A DNA stretch of 64,000 nt from Auanema rhodensis (taxonomy: Eukaryota > Nematoda > Chromadorea > Rhabditida > Rhabditidae): NCBI GenBank assembly GCA_964057225.1, contig OZ059895.1, positions 8,804,001 to 8,868,000 on the forward strand, given 5' to 3'. Shown here in pieces: positions 35,601 through 48,533 of this stretch. The notes beneath the pieces were generated by a model, which saw only the letters and a list, made by a program, of their open reading frames with translations, did not search any database and was not told where the DNA came from. Made by a program: the position numbers and the translations under genes. Positions within the stretch are counted from its first letter, which is position 1. Each line of letters starts with the position of its first letter.

Positions 35601-36455
35601 TTGACATAAACTGTCTATTTCTTAAAATCTCTTAGGGTCTTAAACTATTTTATTTTAAAATGAATTTTGATTGAGATGGACATCATGACACTTTTCAAAT
35701 GATCTGATGAGCATACAAGAAACTTCGATATCTTCATGTCAAACCTTGTCTCTTTCCATGTGTATCTGTCCAATAACCATGTGGTTTTCATCTCTTTAGC
35801 ATAATCTCTTTATGAAAAAAAAAACGAAAATAGTTATATCTTTTCTTCTTTAACTATAAATATGTATATAAACTACTTTAAATATATTTTTATAATATAT
35901 AAATATATGAATATTCATATATATATTCATGTATTTTTCATAAAAATTAAATGTTGTTTCAATGTTTGCAAAGCTATTCGCCTAGTTTGACTTGAGCACA
36001 TTCATCTCGTTTCAAAATTTCAATTGTTATAAATTCCAGTTCTTTCTCCTTGTAAGTGAGAAGGTTTTTTAGAAATTTTGAAATTCTTCCTTCATCTCAT
36101 AGTTTCTTATATACTCTCCCTAGTTATATATATTTTTTCTTCTTTTTTTTTTCTTTTAACTAAAATATTTTTTTCTTTTAAAATCTTTTGTGTTTTAAAT
36201 TTGTTATTATAAATCATTTACTTTTTATCTTATCTGTCTTCTTGTTTCTTTAAGTTTGATAGCAATTTGTTCTTGTTTCAGGACACATTCAGTGGAACTT
36301 ATCTGAGACACCTGCTTCACTATGTTCAAATAGAATTATCAACATGTACTAACAGCTGATTTTTATCTCATTTCTATACTATTTACTTGTTTTCTATTAT
36401 TTTTATTTTTTATATAAATTTTGATAGTCAATTTCAGTTAACTATATCATATAAA
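32655..36455. other. Intergenic, low complexity
   Basis: 3.8 kb rich in A/T and pyrimidine tracts. It includes TA repeats (33524-33541, 33690-33715, 35056-35071) and CT microsatellites (34370-34440, 35430-35450). A 150-codon frame at 34240-34692 is mostly encoded by CT repeats and is not called. No gene seen. Confidence 0.55.
34370..34440. repeat. CT microsatellite
   Basis: Interrupted CTCTCT runs after a C7 tract, with embedded TATCCATCTCTC repeats. Confidence 0.95.
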
Positions 36456-39400
36456 ATGACTTCGGAGCCATCTACATCATCTCATTTATGTAATAAACGG
36501 GTAGCATTACTATGTTGTGGTGATTTCAATCCTCCAAATATGGGACATATGCGTTTGTTTGGTAATTTCTAATTATATTTATGTTTATATTTATATAATT
36601 ATATTTTTAGAAAGAAGTCGTGATTATTTAGAAAAAACATTAAGCTGTCAAGTTGTTGAAGGAATTATATGTCCAACATCGGATAACAAAACATCATTAG
36701 ATCTTATACCATCTAAACATAGATTACGTATGATAGAAATGACGGTTAGACGTAGTTTATGGATAAGGTTAATTATATTTTTTTTGTAAAATTTATATAA
36801 TTAGTATAGTTATATAATTATTATAAATAATATTTCAAGATGAATATAAAAAAGAAAAGAAACAACCGCTCATATCTTTTGTATAATTAAAAATAATTAA
36901 ATATTATTTAAATATTCTAATTTTTATTTTATAGATGTGGAGATTATAATATTAGGCAAACAGGTTATATCAGTGAATTAGCAATATTAAAATATTATGA
37001 AAAGGTATGATTTTCTTTTATAAATTATAATAAATATAAATTATTTGATAGGAAATTCGTAAAAAGTATGGATCAGATGTAATTATGTTATATCTATGTG
37101 GTAGTGATTCTTTAGAAAGAATCAGTAATTTTAAAGAAAATCAATTAAATAGTTTATGGACGCAAGAAGAAGTATAATATAATCAATATTTTATAAATAT
37201 ATTTAAAATAATATATTAATTAATTATAGTTAATTGATTTATTATCTAATCATGGTCTTATTATAATGAAACGTGGTAAACAACAACCTTCACAAATAAT
37301 TTATTTAATTGATGCTTTACGTAATAATCAGGTTATATAACCTTATTATAATATTATATAATAATTTTATATTTATTTAGAAAAATATATTTATAATTGA
37401 AGATGAAACATATCCATCTGATATTAGTTCAACACGTATACGGTAATTTATATTAATTTTATAAAGATTTATAATAATTATTTGAAGACGTGCTATACGA
37501 CGTCAAGAATCTGTACGATATTGTATTGATGATGGAGTATTAGAATATATTGAAGAACAACATCTATATTCAATGTATATTATAATAATTATTATAATTA
37601 TTATATAAAATATAATTTAAGACGAAATTCTAATATTGGATTTCATGATGTTACAATATCATCAACTGCTACATCAGCTACAACAAGTACTTCATCAATG
37701 AAAGCTGTAATCCCATCAAATCAACGGTAATATATAAAGTATAAACATAAATATTATATAATTTATAAAATTATAGATCAAATATAATTAATAATATATT
37801 TGAAAAAGTTGATCAATCAACAGCTACAGATTCATTATCTGAATTAACTTCACCTATATGGAAAACACCACCATCAAGTAAAGAGAATAGCCATGAACCT
37901 CCTACAACTTCAAATGTTAAATTTTCTGAAAATACTCAGATAGAAAGAAGATCTCCAACTAATTCACAGATTGATAATACAATCAGTGATATCAATCAAG
38001 AACAAAATGACAATTCCAGAAAGCCTCCTTATCTAAAACCTATTTTATCTCAGGTTGGTAACAATTTTATATTAATTATCTATAAATATAAATATATAAC
38101 TATAAATAATATAATTATAATATAAAATTATGATTCTAGCGTCAATTATACGAAGTAATGATGAATCCGGTATGTATAAGAGTAATCATCTTTCTATATG
38201 AAATTGCTTTATTATCTTTTCCTTCCCCCTAATCAATAACAGTTAATATCTTATTCCATCGGATTAACATAAACAAATTATCAATTTAAACTATATTATA
38301 TAATATTATACGTTAACTATATATGTATATGTTTCAGCCTTCTCCAGCATTAGACAGTCCATTACCAAATATCAATTCATCTACATCTGTACTCAGGAAA
38401 CCAACAATCCTACCTCTACCACCAACTTGTCTTTCCAATTCAACTTCATTAGAGAATTCAAAACAATTTAAGAATTTAGCACCTATTGATACAAATCTTT
38501 CAACATCACTTGTAAATATAATATATTGATTAATATTATATAAATATATTTAGAATTTTCCTCCACCAATGGGATCACCAAATTATGATAATGTTACATT
38601 GGATGATCTATTATTAGCTAGTACTTCATGGGCTGAATATTTAAATGAACAAGCTCAAAAATTACAAAGTTAATTATTATTATTTTTATATAATTAATAT
38701 TAATATATTATAGGTGAAAATAGAAAAAAGATTGTTGAAGATATTGAACAAACAGTTCCAACGCAATGTAATTCAGGTCGTGCTACACCTCCAGTTAACT
38801 ATATTAACTCTATTCAAAATTATCCTAATCATTATACAAATGGAAAACCAAAAACCAGTATAATAAAGCAAACATCTCCTATGAAAGTAAAAGAAAAAGA
38901 TGGAAAAATTAAAGAAGAAAAGCCAAAAGAACGAAAAAAGAGCTGGTTTTCATTTAATAACCGATCTAAAAGTCTTAAGGTTTATTACATTTCTTTATTT
39001 TAATAGTTAGTAATGTAAAATCTTTTTATAGGATTCTGTTTCGTTTCAATCACCAAATTCTGATGATGATTCCATTATACGAATTTGTGGGACTGATCGT
39101 CGTGAACAACAACAAACATCACCAGAACTTCTTTGGCGTAAAGTTAAAGATTTTGGAATAACTAAAGAACGGTATATAATATATAATATATTATATGATA
39201 TAATATATATTTAGATGGTCCGAAATTGCTAATAATTCATCTTCAAGAAAATCTTCAGCTCATGCTATTCTAATGTCCAATACAAAAAGTCCAACTAAAA
39301 AGAAAAGTGATTCCCGTAATTTACGTTTTGCTCATCAGGTGTGTATTTAACTTTAATATTATTTATTTATTTAATGTTATTATAATATTTCAAGATGACT

Positions 39401-39595
39401 AAATCAGCAGAAGATCTGAATCGTATAAATTGCTTTGAACCAGCTAATGGATATGCGAACAACTATGAAGATGCTTTATCTCGTTCATATTATAGTGGAA
39501 TGTCCGATGAATGCCGAAATATCTCACCAAAATCCGGAGTTACATTAACATTTCGAAGATATCGTCTAACAGCAACACCAGAAACTACGGTATAA
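36456..39595 (+). CDS. NMNAT: Nicotinamide/nicotinate mononucleotide adenylyltransferase with a long C-terminal extension
   Basis: About 16 exons, the first at 36456-36561 and the last at 39395-39595, encode roughly 710 aa. The first ~240 residues are an NMNAT domain. It has the nucleotide-binding CCGDFNPPNMGHMRLFERS (GxFxPxxxxH type), EGIICPTSDNK, KHRLRMIEMTVRRS, DVIMLYLCGSDSLERI, GLIIMKRGKQ, and the second signature DISSTRIRRAIRR (SxTxxR), then VLEYIEEQHLY. The enzyme adenylates NMN or NaMN to make NAD. Beyond the domain come about 470 residues of Ser/Thr/Asn/Pro-rich, largely disordered sequence. This part includes basic patches (KERKKSWFSFNNRSKSLKD) and short conserved-looking pieces (SPELLWRKVKDFGITKERW, GVTLTFRRYR). 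Typical NMNATs are 230-310 aa, so the extension is exceptional. Introns are 39-60 nt and extremely AT-rich. Confidence 0.93.
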
Positions 39596-39811
39596 GTTAT
39601 AGATTTTATATTAAATAATTTAAACATTATTTATGAATTTGTAGATTTTTTTATTTTAAATTTAACTATAAATGAATGTTTTTAACATTATTTGTTTATT
39701 ACATTGTGATATAATAATATATTTTATATAAATATTTCAAAATATTGTTTCTGAGTTCTTATCTTTTTTCCAGCCTCTTATCTACGACTCTTGAATAATT
39801 GCAAAACTTAA

Positions 39812-39882
39812 GGTTCCACCGAGATTTGAACTCGGGTCGCAGGATTCAGAGTCCTGAGTGCTAACCGCTACACCATGGAACC
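39812..39882 (-). tRNA. tRNA-Gln (CUG anticodon)
   Basis: The minus strand reads GGTTCCATGGTGTAGCGG at the 5' end and closes the acceptor stem with CCGAGTTCAAATCTCGG (T arm) and GGAACC. The anticodon arm is CAGGA-CTCTGAA-TCCTG, placing CTG in the loop. A-box (TGTAGCGGTTAGC) and B-box (GTTCAAATC) are intact and there is no intron. It lies 217 bp past the NMNAT stop on the opposite strand. Confidence 0.97.
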
Positions 39883-40389
39883 GGTGGTAGGCCTGAACTC
39901 CACTCAATATAAGTCGTTAGTCATACGAATATATATAGTTTGTTTTAGGTCATCTATCTTTTATGCTATTTATAAATACTGAAAAGACTGAAATATATAA
40001 AAAGTTTTCTGAAGTTCGATATCCTTGTTTATGATATTAAAAATGATATTTGATCATTTATTGAGCTAAAAAAAAATGTTTGATTGACAACTCAATTTCT
40101 TTTGACATCACCATATTTTCTTTTAAAAAAATGATGTTTCGTTCGATTATATTCATGAAGAGATTTTATTGAATTCAATTTAAAACAAAAAAAAACTTTT
40201 AATACAATCATATACAATTGAATAAACGAATATTAAAGATGAATATGCGTTTGCATCTGTTATACTCATCTACTATATCTCAATAATTTCTTTTAAGTAT
40301 TCATATATATATATTTTCATAATTTGAATGAAAAACTTTAAGAAATAACTAATAGTTTGAGTATTAAGTAGTATAGTTAAGTATATAAA

Positions 40390-41674
40390 CTACTTTATGT
40401 GAACTCCGAATATTTCCAGATCACCTTCAACTGAGAGTTTATTAATGGTGTGTACAGGTAGACGATGTTCAAATGAACAATAGAAACAATCATTAATGAG
40501 AATCTGAAATAAAAAGAATTTTTTTTGAAATTTTTGAATTAAAACTAACAGTAAAACGAAGATCTTCAACAAAAATTAATATATCAAAGGTTTTCTTTTT
40601 AGTCAACGGGAATTTTCCTTCACCAACTTTCTCTTCTGTTCCCCATTTATTTTCAATTCGTGAGTTACGATAGATTTTCTAAAATAAATTAATTATATTA
40701 TAAAATTATGTAAAATATAAACCTTATCTTTAAAACTTGGATTAATTCTGAAAGCAATATCACTATCAGCAAGAAAATCTATAGTAAATTGTTTTGCTGT
40801 TTTAATAACAACACCGGATATGTATAGTTTTCTTCCACAGAATAGATTACCAGGAATATCAGCTGCATAAGGTACTTGCTAAAGAAAAAAACAAAATGTT
40901 TTCAAATCATAAAATCATTTAAAACAAACATAAAATTTGCCTTCCCAAGCTACGACATATAGTTGTACATCACCATTGACGTATATATGGGAAATGTTGT
41001 TGATAGGAAGATAATGAGCAAAAGTTGCAATTAACTTGTGTTCGATGTAAATCTTAAAAGAATAATTTATATAAATATATATGTATAGTTAATATAACTT
41101 ACAGTAAATACATCTTCAGAGCAACGAATACGAATATCAAATTCATCTCCTTCTTTCCAATTATGACGGAATGCTACTTCTCTACACAACATTTTTTATT
41201 TTTATAATTATTAGTTAACATACTTTCCCCATTCACCGTTTACACATCCATTCAAATAAAGTTTTTTTTTTGAAATATCAGCTCGTAGAGATAATAGACG
41301 ATTATCAAGTTGATCATTATCATTTTCAATTTCAACACAAGGACCAGATGTTAAATTGATCAAAAATTCATTAACTCCTTTAATTATAGGATATAATGTT
41401 ATTTTTTATTATAAACTAACCAGTTATGTAACCACGTACAACTAAGGATTGACCACCTTGAAGTTGATTGCCTTCAAGACGTGAGAGGTACGGTACTGGC
41501 TGAAATTTATTCAAAATTCAAAAATAAAATTCTATTTTTTTAAAGTTTTGTTAGATAGTTCATAGAGAAATAAGCAAAATATCATACAAATGTCTTATTT
41601 CTGCCAGTTACAGAATCTTTTCTCGTCAACATTTTTTTCTTCGGGGCGAAGAATCGACGAAGAAATTCAGCCAT
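40390..41674 (-). CDS. Tandem-repeat galectin (two carbohydrate-recognition domains)
   Basis: Eight or so exons, the first 41588-41674, then 41421-41499 and onward, with the stop at 40390-40392. It encodes about 320 aa with no signal peptide, as expected for galectins. CRD1: VPYLSRLEGNQLQGGQSLVV, FLINLTSGP, EVAFRHNWKEGDEFDIRIRC, HKLIATFAHYLPINNISHIYV. CRD2: VPYAADIPGNLFCGRKLYIS, FTIDFLADSDIAFRINPSF, NSRIENKWGTEEKVGEGKF, FTILINDCFYCSFEHRLPV, ending in GDLEIFGVHIK. CRD2 keeps the WG-E core of the sugar-binding site (Trp, then Glu). CRD1 has GEWGKEVAF but lacks the usual HxNPR, so it may bind differently. Galectins bind beta-galactosides and leave the cell unconventionally. Confidence 0.93.
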
Positions 41675-43108
41675 TTTCTATAAATTTTAAATTTTAAAAA
41701 AAATAAATATATACTATATGTATTAAATAAGAAAATATATTAAAATATAATAGAAAAAAATATTTTTAACATATTCTACTTTGTAATAAAAGAAAAAAAA
41801 AGAAATGAAATGTATAATAAAACTTCTATTAAAAACAGAGAAAATTTGTACAAATACTTTCGTTCTAAGGAAAACAAAAGACTTTTTAATTCACATTTGT
41901 CCTTCAACGCCTCTAAATCTATTCCTAGAGAAACTTCATATCTAATTAATTTGAAACAAGATTGTTTAAGTTAGGAGGGATGAAGATTATCTTTTAATAA
42001 ATTTGTAAATATTTATTGGAGTATAATGGAAGAGAATTTCGAGATACATGAAGAAAAAAGGAAAGAAAATGAACTGTTCTGCTATCATTCAGAGCATAAT
42101 AAAGAAAAAAATGAAAATTTAAAAGATTATAAATAAGCCACAAAACGAGTATAAATAGGGTTGGAATTCAAATGATGATGATGAAAAGGTAAGTTGTAGC
42201 ATTAGTATAAAACAGAAAAAGACAATATGGTGTAACAAAAGCGTTAGTTAGAACACAAGGTTGTTAATCAGGCTGTAAGGAAAAAGGGTTGACGGTGGGA
42301 AAAGGAGTAAAGGAGTGGTGGCGGGGGAGAAAGAGAGAGAGAGAACGGGAATGAAGAAATGACCCAATCAAGTATAGGTAGCATTTTGTATTAAAAATCA
42401 TTAATTTCTTTTACAAAAATATATTTAAGCTTTCCCAATTCAACATAATATATAATATGAGAATTTAGAAATATTATATAAAAAAAGAAAAAATAATTTA
42501 TATTTCTTTCAGGTAAAAGTCGGGAAATTATTTAAAACTTAAAGAAGAATTACGGTATAAACCATGCTAAATACTAAAAAGACAAGTAATGAATGAAGAT
42601 AATAGATGAATATAATCAATGATAAATTGAAAAAAACAAACGAACTATCAGTATCTTAGAAAACAACAAGTGAGAAAATGAAGAAGATCAATAAGGTTTC
42701 AGTTAGTTCTGATTTATTATGTGCTGGAACTAAATTAATTTCCATTTCATGTATAAATACATATATAATAAGATTTCATATATGAATTATTTTATTTTTA
42801 AAGAAAAAAAACATTAAAAGCAATTTAAATTTATCATTATTATGATATGTATAAATAATTATTTTAAATTGATAATCTTATTATATTCTAATTGTATTTA
42901 AGATTTGGTTTAATATTAAAAACTATTGATTTATCAACATTCTTCTTAAATTATAAAACGACTTTATTACAAGTTAAATGTCTTTGGAAATTAATTCGAT
43001 TAAAACATGACAATAATTGAACAATAATAAATTAATTCTAGTTTAAAATAATAACAATTACATATACATATATATTATATTTTTTATTTTATTAAATATA
43101 AGAATATT

Positions 43109-43140
<32 letters not shown>

Positions 43141-44347
43141 ACTTAAACAGATAAACCAATAGTTTTTTATAAAAAAATATTTAAACATTCACATTTCCTC
43201 ATTATTATATTCGATTGAGAATACTAATGTTATGCAATAAAGCTATTTTTTTTATTTTTCAATATAACATCACTTGAGCGGTTGCATACTGAACATTCAT
43301 TGACTTCTTTTCAGAATCAATTGAAGCTCGAAGTTTATTTCCATTACTATTTTATTAGAAAATGAATTTTAAGGAGTAAATATCAAGTCACAATTCAATG
43401 TTCCCTCTTTTATTTTGCCACCTAGAACTCTTGTACACGTTATTATTGAAATCAATTACACATGTACATACATGCGAATTGTACTTCCGTTCAAAACATA
43501 ATTGATGATTACTATTCCAAAAAGAATACATATATCTTCAATTTTGAATTAAAAGTTTAAATCGGATGTTCTTGAACTAAAAGTTGTTTACCTTTCCTTC
43601 ATGTTCCATCGTGACAAGAAGTGGCAAACATGAAGCTGGTGGGCTCTATTTGTCTTTTCATATTACAACAAATTTATTACTATCCATTTACTTCAAAGAT
43701 TCAATGTCTTCTTCATTTATCAATATTCCATTGCTTTATCGTTGTATTAATAGAATCGGCTTAGCCAAATCTCATAAGTTTTTTCCTTTTTTTGTTAAAA
43801 TAACAGCTTTTAGGCTCATCTTAATGAGGATCTAATCTCTGTATAGCATTCCGATTTTCTTATTTCGTCCATCTTTTTAATAACCTGATTACTTCCATTT
43901 CGTTTTGGAATTCTACAGCTTTCCAGACAAAATCGTTCGCAAACTTCAATCGGCGCTTTTTTCTATTCTTTTACATGGCTCATATAAACTAAATCAAACA
44001 ATTCTATTGTAAACTTCTGTTTACAAACTCATATTCTATAACCTCATCCTCTATTCAATTTATATTGCAACGGTCAACGATAACAATGCCAAAGCATGAA
44101 CGCCGTATGGTTACAATTATGTCTCCATTAGGCGTCTGTTTCTATTATTTTTCATAGTGGGGATTACTCGGAATTAGGCGCAAGCGGTCTGCGTCGCGTA
44201 TTGCTGGACGCCTGCCAACATGTGTATACAAAACATTGTTTATTATAATATTTATCATAACTTTTAAAGCTTTTATCTTAGAAAATGATCTTATATTGAT
44301 TTAACAGTTTTTAAATATTCCTATTCAAGTTTCAATGTTTAGCCAAA
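41675..44347. other. Intergenic
   Basis: 2.7 kb, AT-rich and purine-skewed near 42290-42350. TA dinucleotide repeat at about 43112-43141. The 83-codon frame at 43584-43835 shows nothing recognisable. A GC-richer block at 44160-44220 just upstream of the TMEM230/134-like gene includes GCGGTCTGCGTCGCG and is probably its promoter. Confidence 0.5.
44160..44222 (+). promoter_or_regulatory. GC-rich promoter-proximal block of the TMEM230/134-like gene
   Basis: A short GC-rich island in an AT-rich background, about 130-190 bp upstream of the start codon. It contains GGTCTGCGTCGCG, which resembles CTGCGTC-type motifs reported in promoters of widely expressed nematode genes. Function is inferred from position only. 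Confidence 0.35.
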
Positions 44348-45095
44348 ATGCCGACACTTCCTGGTCATCAGCGTAATGTTTCTCAAGGGCAACATGTATG
44401 CTACCTTATCTTGTTATTAGATTATTTTAATAAATCGTTTACAGCTTATTGTCGATCGAACAGATTCTGGAGATGAAGAAGATGTTGAACGTTGTAGTGG
44501 TACTAGAACACCGCCGATATCTCAGGTATTCTTAATTTGTTTTGTGCTCACATATATTTTTAAAAAATTTAATATTTTGTTTAAACGATAGTTTTATAGT
44601 GTTATAATTTTATTTCTATTTTAGGGTGTTTATCCGGGAGGTAGCCCCACCCATGAACATTGCAGACCACAAGATAACAAAGCAAAGTTAGTGTTAATCA
44701 GTTCACTCCAATAATTAAATTAATATTTTAATTTTCAGAGGACTTTGCAGTGATCCACAAATTCGGGCTAACGTGAGGGTCATTTTGGGTTCAATTGTAC
44801 TTACCATAGTTGGAGCTAGTAAAAATCTTAAGATTAATTTTTTTTCTAAAATTTCGTTAATTTCAGTTCTGTTAGTTTTTGGAGTAGTAACATGGGTTAA
44901 CAATAGTGGAGGTAAGACAACTTATGAATACTCTATTATCTATAGCTATGTTTAGAAGGAACAAAAATAGGCGTTCTATTTTTTGCCGGATCAGTGTGCT
45001 TTATACCTGGCTTTTACCATGTTTTTTATATTTTCTGCACATTGTGTGGAAGACCCGGATATTCATTTGATAAACTCCCTACTTTTAATAGATAA
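44348..45095 (+). CDS. TMEM230/TMEM134-family (DUF872) membrane protein
   Basis: Six exons (44348-44395, 44445-44525, 44625-44686, 44739-44818, 44867-44911, 44956-45095) encode 151 aa. A hydrophilic, acidic N-terminal half (DRTDSGDEEDVERC) is followed by two transmembrane hairpin helices: NVRVILGSIVLTIVGAILLV and GVLFFAGSVCFIPGFYHVFY. The C-terminal cytosolic tail GRPGYSFDKLPTF matches the family signature (PGFYH then GYSxDxxPxF in TMEM230). TMEM230 is a vesicle trafficking protein of synaptic and recycling endosomes; TMEM134 is its close relative. I cannot choose between the two. Confidence 0.82.
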
Positions 45096-46604
45096 TACGA
45101 AATCTCTAAAAATCTCTGTCGAAAGTTTTAGTTTTGTGATAATTGTATATTTCATATATATTTGTTATTTTCTGCTTGCACTTTGACATTAGTGACTATC
45201 AATTCTCAGAATCCACAGGGTACAAGCTATACCGTTTAAAAGTTCTGTTCATTTGATATGTTACAAACTCAGGTTTCTTGTATATTCTTCTTTGTTTACT
45301 ATTTGTACATATTTATATTTATATATGGTTTTCAGAGTGATTTTTTGAAAAAATCCTCGGCTTGATTAGATATTGGTCTCTCTCTCTTTTTTTCTTTCTT
45401 TCGGAAATTATAACTAACCATGTCTCACAGAAGCTTATTCCTTCCCGATGTTGGCATAATCGACGCTGTGATCAGGGTCTCCACATTCTAGTTGCTTGCC
45501 GTTGTCTTCCCAGTTGAACCAACTCTTTTATGTTTGAAAGTCAAGTTTGCACTCAATTTTGCACATTTTAATTTTTGCTTTTCCTCTATATAATAGAACT
45601 GTAGCTATTGATTGAGAGCAGCTTGAATTATGTACGGCTCTAAGCTCACTTCTTCATTGAGATTTCAACGTTGAGATTCTACTTGCTTGTTGCATATAAA
45701 TATTGCGTTTTTTACAACTTTATAAAATATTTAAAGATTAAGAAAGAATACGATGAATACATACAACTTGAATAGTAATAATAAGAATATTGAAAGACAA
45801 AATATATTTAATATAAAATATAAATATCTGATTAAGTTTTCTTTATATTATTTAAGCTATCGGTTACAAGAAATATGTTTAAATTTGATATATTATTCAA
45901 TATACTAAATATTCTCATTGATATTAGATGACATTAAGATATTTTATGACTTACAGTAATGAATTAAATAGAAAATTGAGAAGTGTCAGCATTAATATGT
46001 ACTAAGGTGTTTGACTTCATCAAATTTTCATGAAAAACCGATACATTACCACTTATATCTGGCAATATATGTAACATTAGAATCATCATATTGTCAATAT
46101 TCGTATAAATTCCTTATTAGTTATTCAGTTAAGACAGTATCTCATATATATATATATTCTTCTACATATTGTTTAGAATTTATGAAATTTAAGTGAAAGA
46201 AATTATATTTCATGTACGTATCTTATGTGTATATCTATATATATATACATGTATTCAAATACATAATTGACATAAATAAATTTTTTATTTGAAAAACAAA
46301 AAAAAAACAGAAATCATGATTATATACTATATAAGTCTTAATCATGATGTTCACAATCACACATCATTAGATAAGCTTTAAGAAACATTAGTAACTACAG
46401 TAATCCTTTGAGCTATTTTGCTGAGAATAATCCTAGCAAGACCCGTTTTAATATGATTAGTGTCTGCGAACTTTTAATTGCGTTAGGATTATCAGTAAAT
46501 ACACGAAAAAAAGAGAAACGTATGGAATGAATGATGGAATTATTTGAAATATAGCCTTAAGTATCGAAGCTTCTATGTTCATTTGGTGTTGAAACTTTCA
46601 TGTA
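45096..46604. other. Intergenic between convergent genes
   Basis: 1.5 kb AT-rich sequence; 3' flanks of the TMEM230/134-like gene and goosecoid. No gene seen. Confidence 0.5.
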
Positions 46605-48533
46605 TCATGAACTGCTTGACTTGATATTTGTCGATTCCCGATTTTGCTTCCGTTCCTTTGCTCGTCGATTTTTGAACCAAACCTGAGAAAAAATATGGAT
46701 AAACCTATATTATCATATTAATTTATGTTAAATTAAGCAGAAACATTAGAGGTCGAGTGACTTAGCCCTCACAAGCCAAGCTCCAGCTGTCTACGGTCTC
46801 AACTGAACCAACTATTAGCCCGAAACAGTTACCGCTAATTACAGGTGACAATAATCTTTTGAGCCATCATATATAGGCTATTGGATTAAGATTATTTCCT
46901 ATCCAATATGGTATGGTAAGATTGTTTCGACCCAGTAATATTTAAAGAGAGAAAAATAAATATTTACCTCGACACGTTCTTCTTTTAAATCACATTGTAC
47001 TGCAAGCTTCTCACGTTGAGCAACATCAGGATAATGAGTGTTAGTGAATGTTTCTTCCAAAATCTGTAATTTATATTGTTTATACCAATAATTATTCAGA
47101 GAGCACAAACTTACATTCAATTGATCTTCAGAGAAAATAGTTCTATGTCGTCGTTTTCTTTTGCCAGAAAAGTGAAATGTTGGAAAACAGTTTGGCATAA
47201 ATTGGTTAGCTGCCATTAAGTTTGGAGCTGAAAAAGACCATGTTTAAGGGTATTAAACCATTTTTCTTTACAAATCACGTGACTTCACTTCTATTTTACC
47301 AATCTGATGGTAACACATGTAAAACTAGTGTGCCAGAAGTATTTGAGACATTCATATATAGTAAAAAAGGATTTATGTTTGCTCATCTACTTGAAAACGT
47401 CTAGTAAACGATTCAAATGGCCTTCCTTTTTACTTTTTTTATTCACTTTACGTATCAAGTATATGATGATGGAAGTGTCAAAAGAAAAGATTGAACAGTA
47501 AAGACTGAAAATTTTTCCAGAAGATGTTATGGTCTTCTAAATATTGCTGAGAAACAACATTTCACTATTTATATGAAATTAAACTTTTTTTTTGGCATGT
47601 AAAGCCCATATACGTTTGTATATCAATGATTATTAAAAATAAAGATGGTGGTCAAGTTATATGCTTTTCCTTTCCTCCATATAAAAATAATTCTTTAAAG
47701 GTGTATTCGAAAGTTCCAATTAACCTAATGACTTCGAATGATTTAAGGTTCTTGATTGAATGTTGTTAGCCGGAAATGTATTTCGTCTCAAGACCAATAA
47801 ACTTTAATTTCAAAAAGTTATATGATATACATAGAAAGGCTGTATCTATTTAAAAGATAACGAGTATCGGAAACTATCTACAGTATGACTAACAAGACTA
47901 AATTTCGCACAATTCATAATGTTCCAGTCATAGCAACTAGGTTTAATTCAAATGAGATGTAAAAGATGGAAAAATTAGCGAATATAATTGAAAGACTAAA
48001 ATAGAGAAACAATTCAGTTTGATCAAGCAGCTAATCGTTCAATCGTAATCGCAATCTCATTTCTAATAAGGTTTAAGAACTATTCTGAATTAAATGATGG
48101 GATTTAAGTCATTAGTAATTAAGAGAATACTATTTTATAGTAAGTATTGTCACTATTAAAGTTTTAAATAACTAAAGAATAAGCTGAAACTTACGGAATA
48201 AATATGGAGCTGGAATAGAGCTCCACGGCTGAGGAAACATGTCATTGATAGGTAATTGAGGAATGGCAAATGGAATTCTAGCTGATAATATGTTTTCAAT
48301 GGAAAATGGAGTAGTAGAACTTGAACTGAAAAAAAAATACAAAAAATGATTTTATTAATTTTTCTATTTTGAAATGAAAAGGATGAATTGAAGTGTAATA
48401 CATACTTAGATGGGACGGTAGACATAGCTGCTGCTTGAAGACAATTTCGAAGTTGATCAACCGTTGCTGCTGCAGAAGCTGAGGCTGGCAGATAATATGA
48501 TGGCTGATAGGAGGATGATGACATGTGTATCAT
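46605..48533 (-). CDS. gsc: Goosecoid-type paired-class homeobox transcription factor
   Basis: Five exons (48406-48533, 48195-48325, 47115-47227, 46968-47063, 46605-46682) give 181 aa. The N-terminal half carries [16 protein letters not shown], a goosecoid eh1/GEH motif that recruits Groucho co-repressors. The homeodomain begins [17 protein letters not shown], continues [20 protein letters not shown] and [19 protein letters not shown]. Its recognition helix has Lys at position 50 (VWFKNRRAK), giving bicoid-type TAATCC specificity. Goosecoid is a nuclear repressor used in embryonic patterning and neurons. Start: the first ATG of a 42-codon exon beginning [12 protein letters not shown]. One intron (47228-48194) is about 970 bp, unusually long here and possibly regulatory. 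The tail after the homeodomain is short ([11 protein letters not shown]). Confidence 0.95.
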
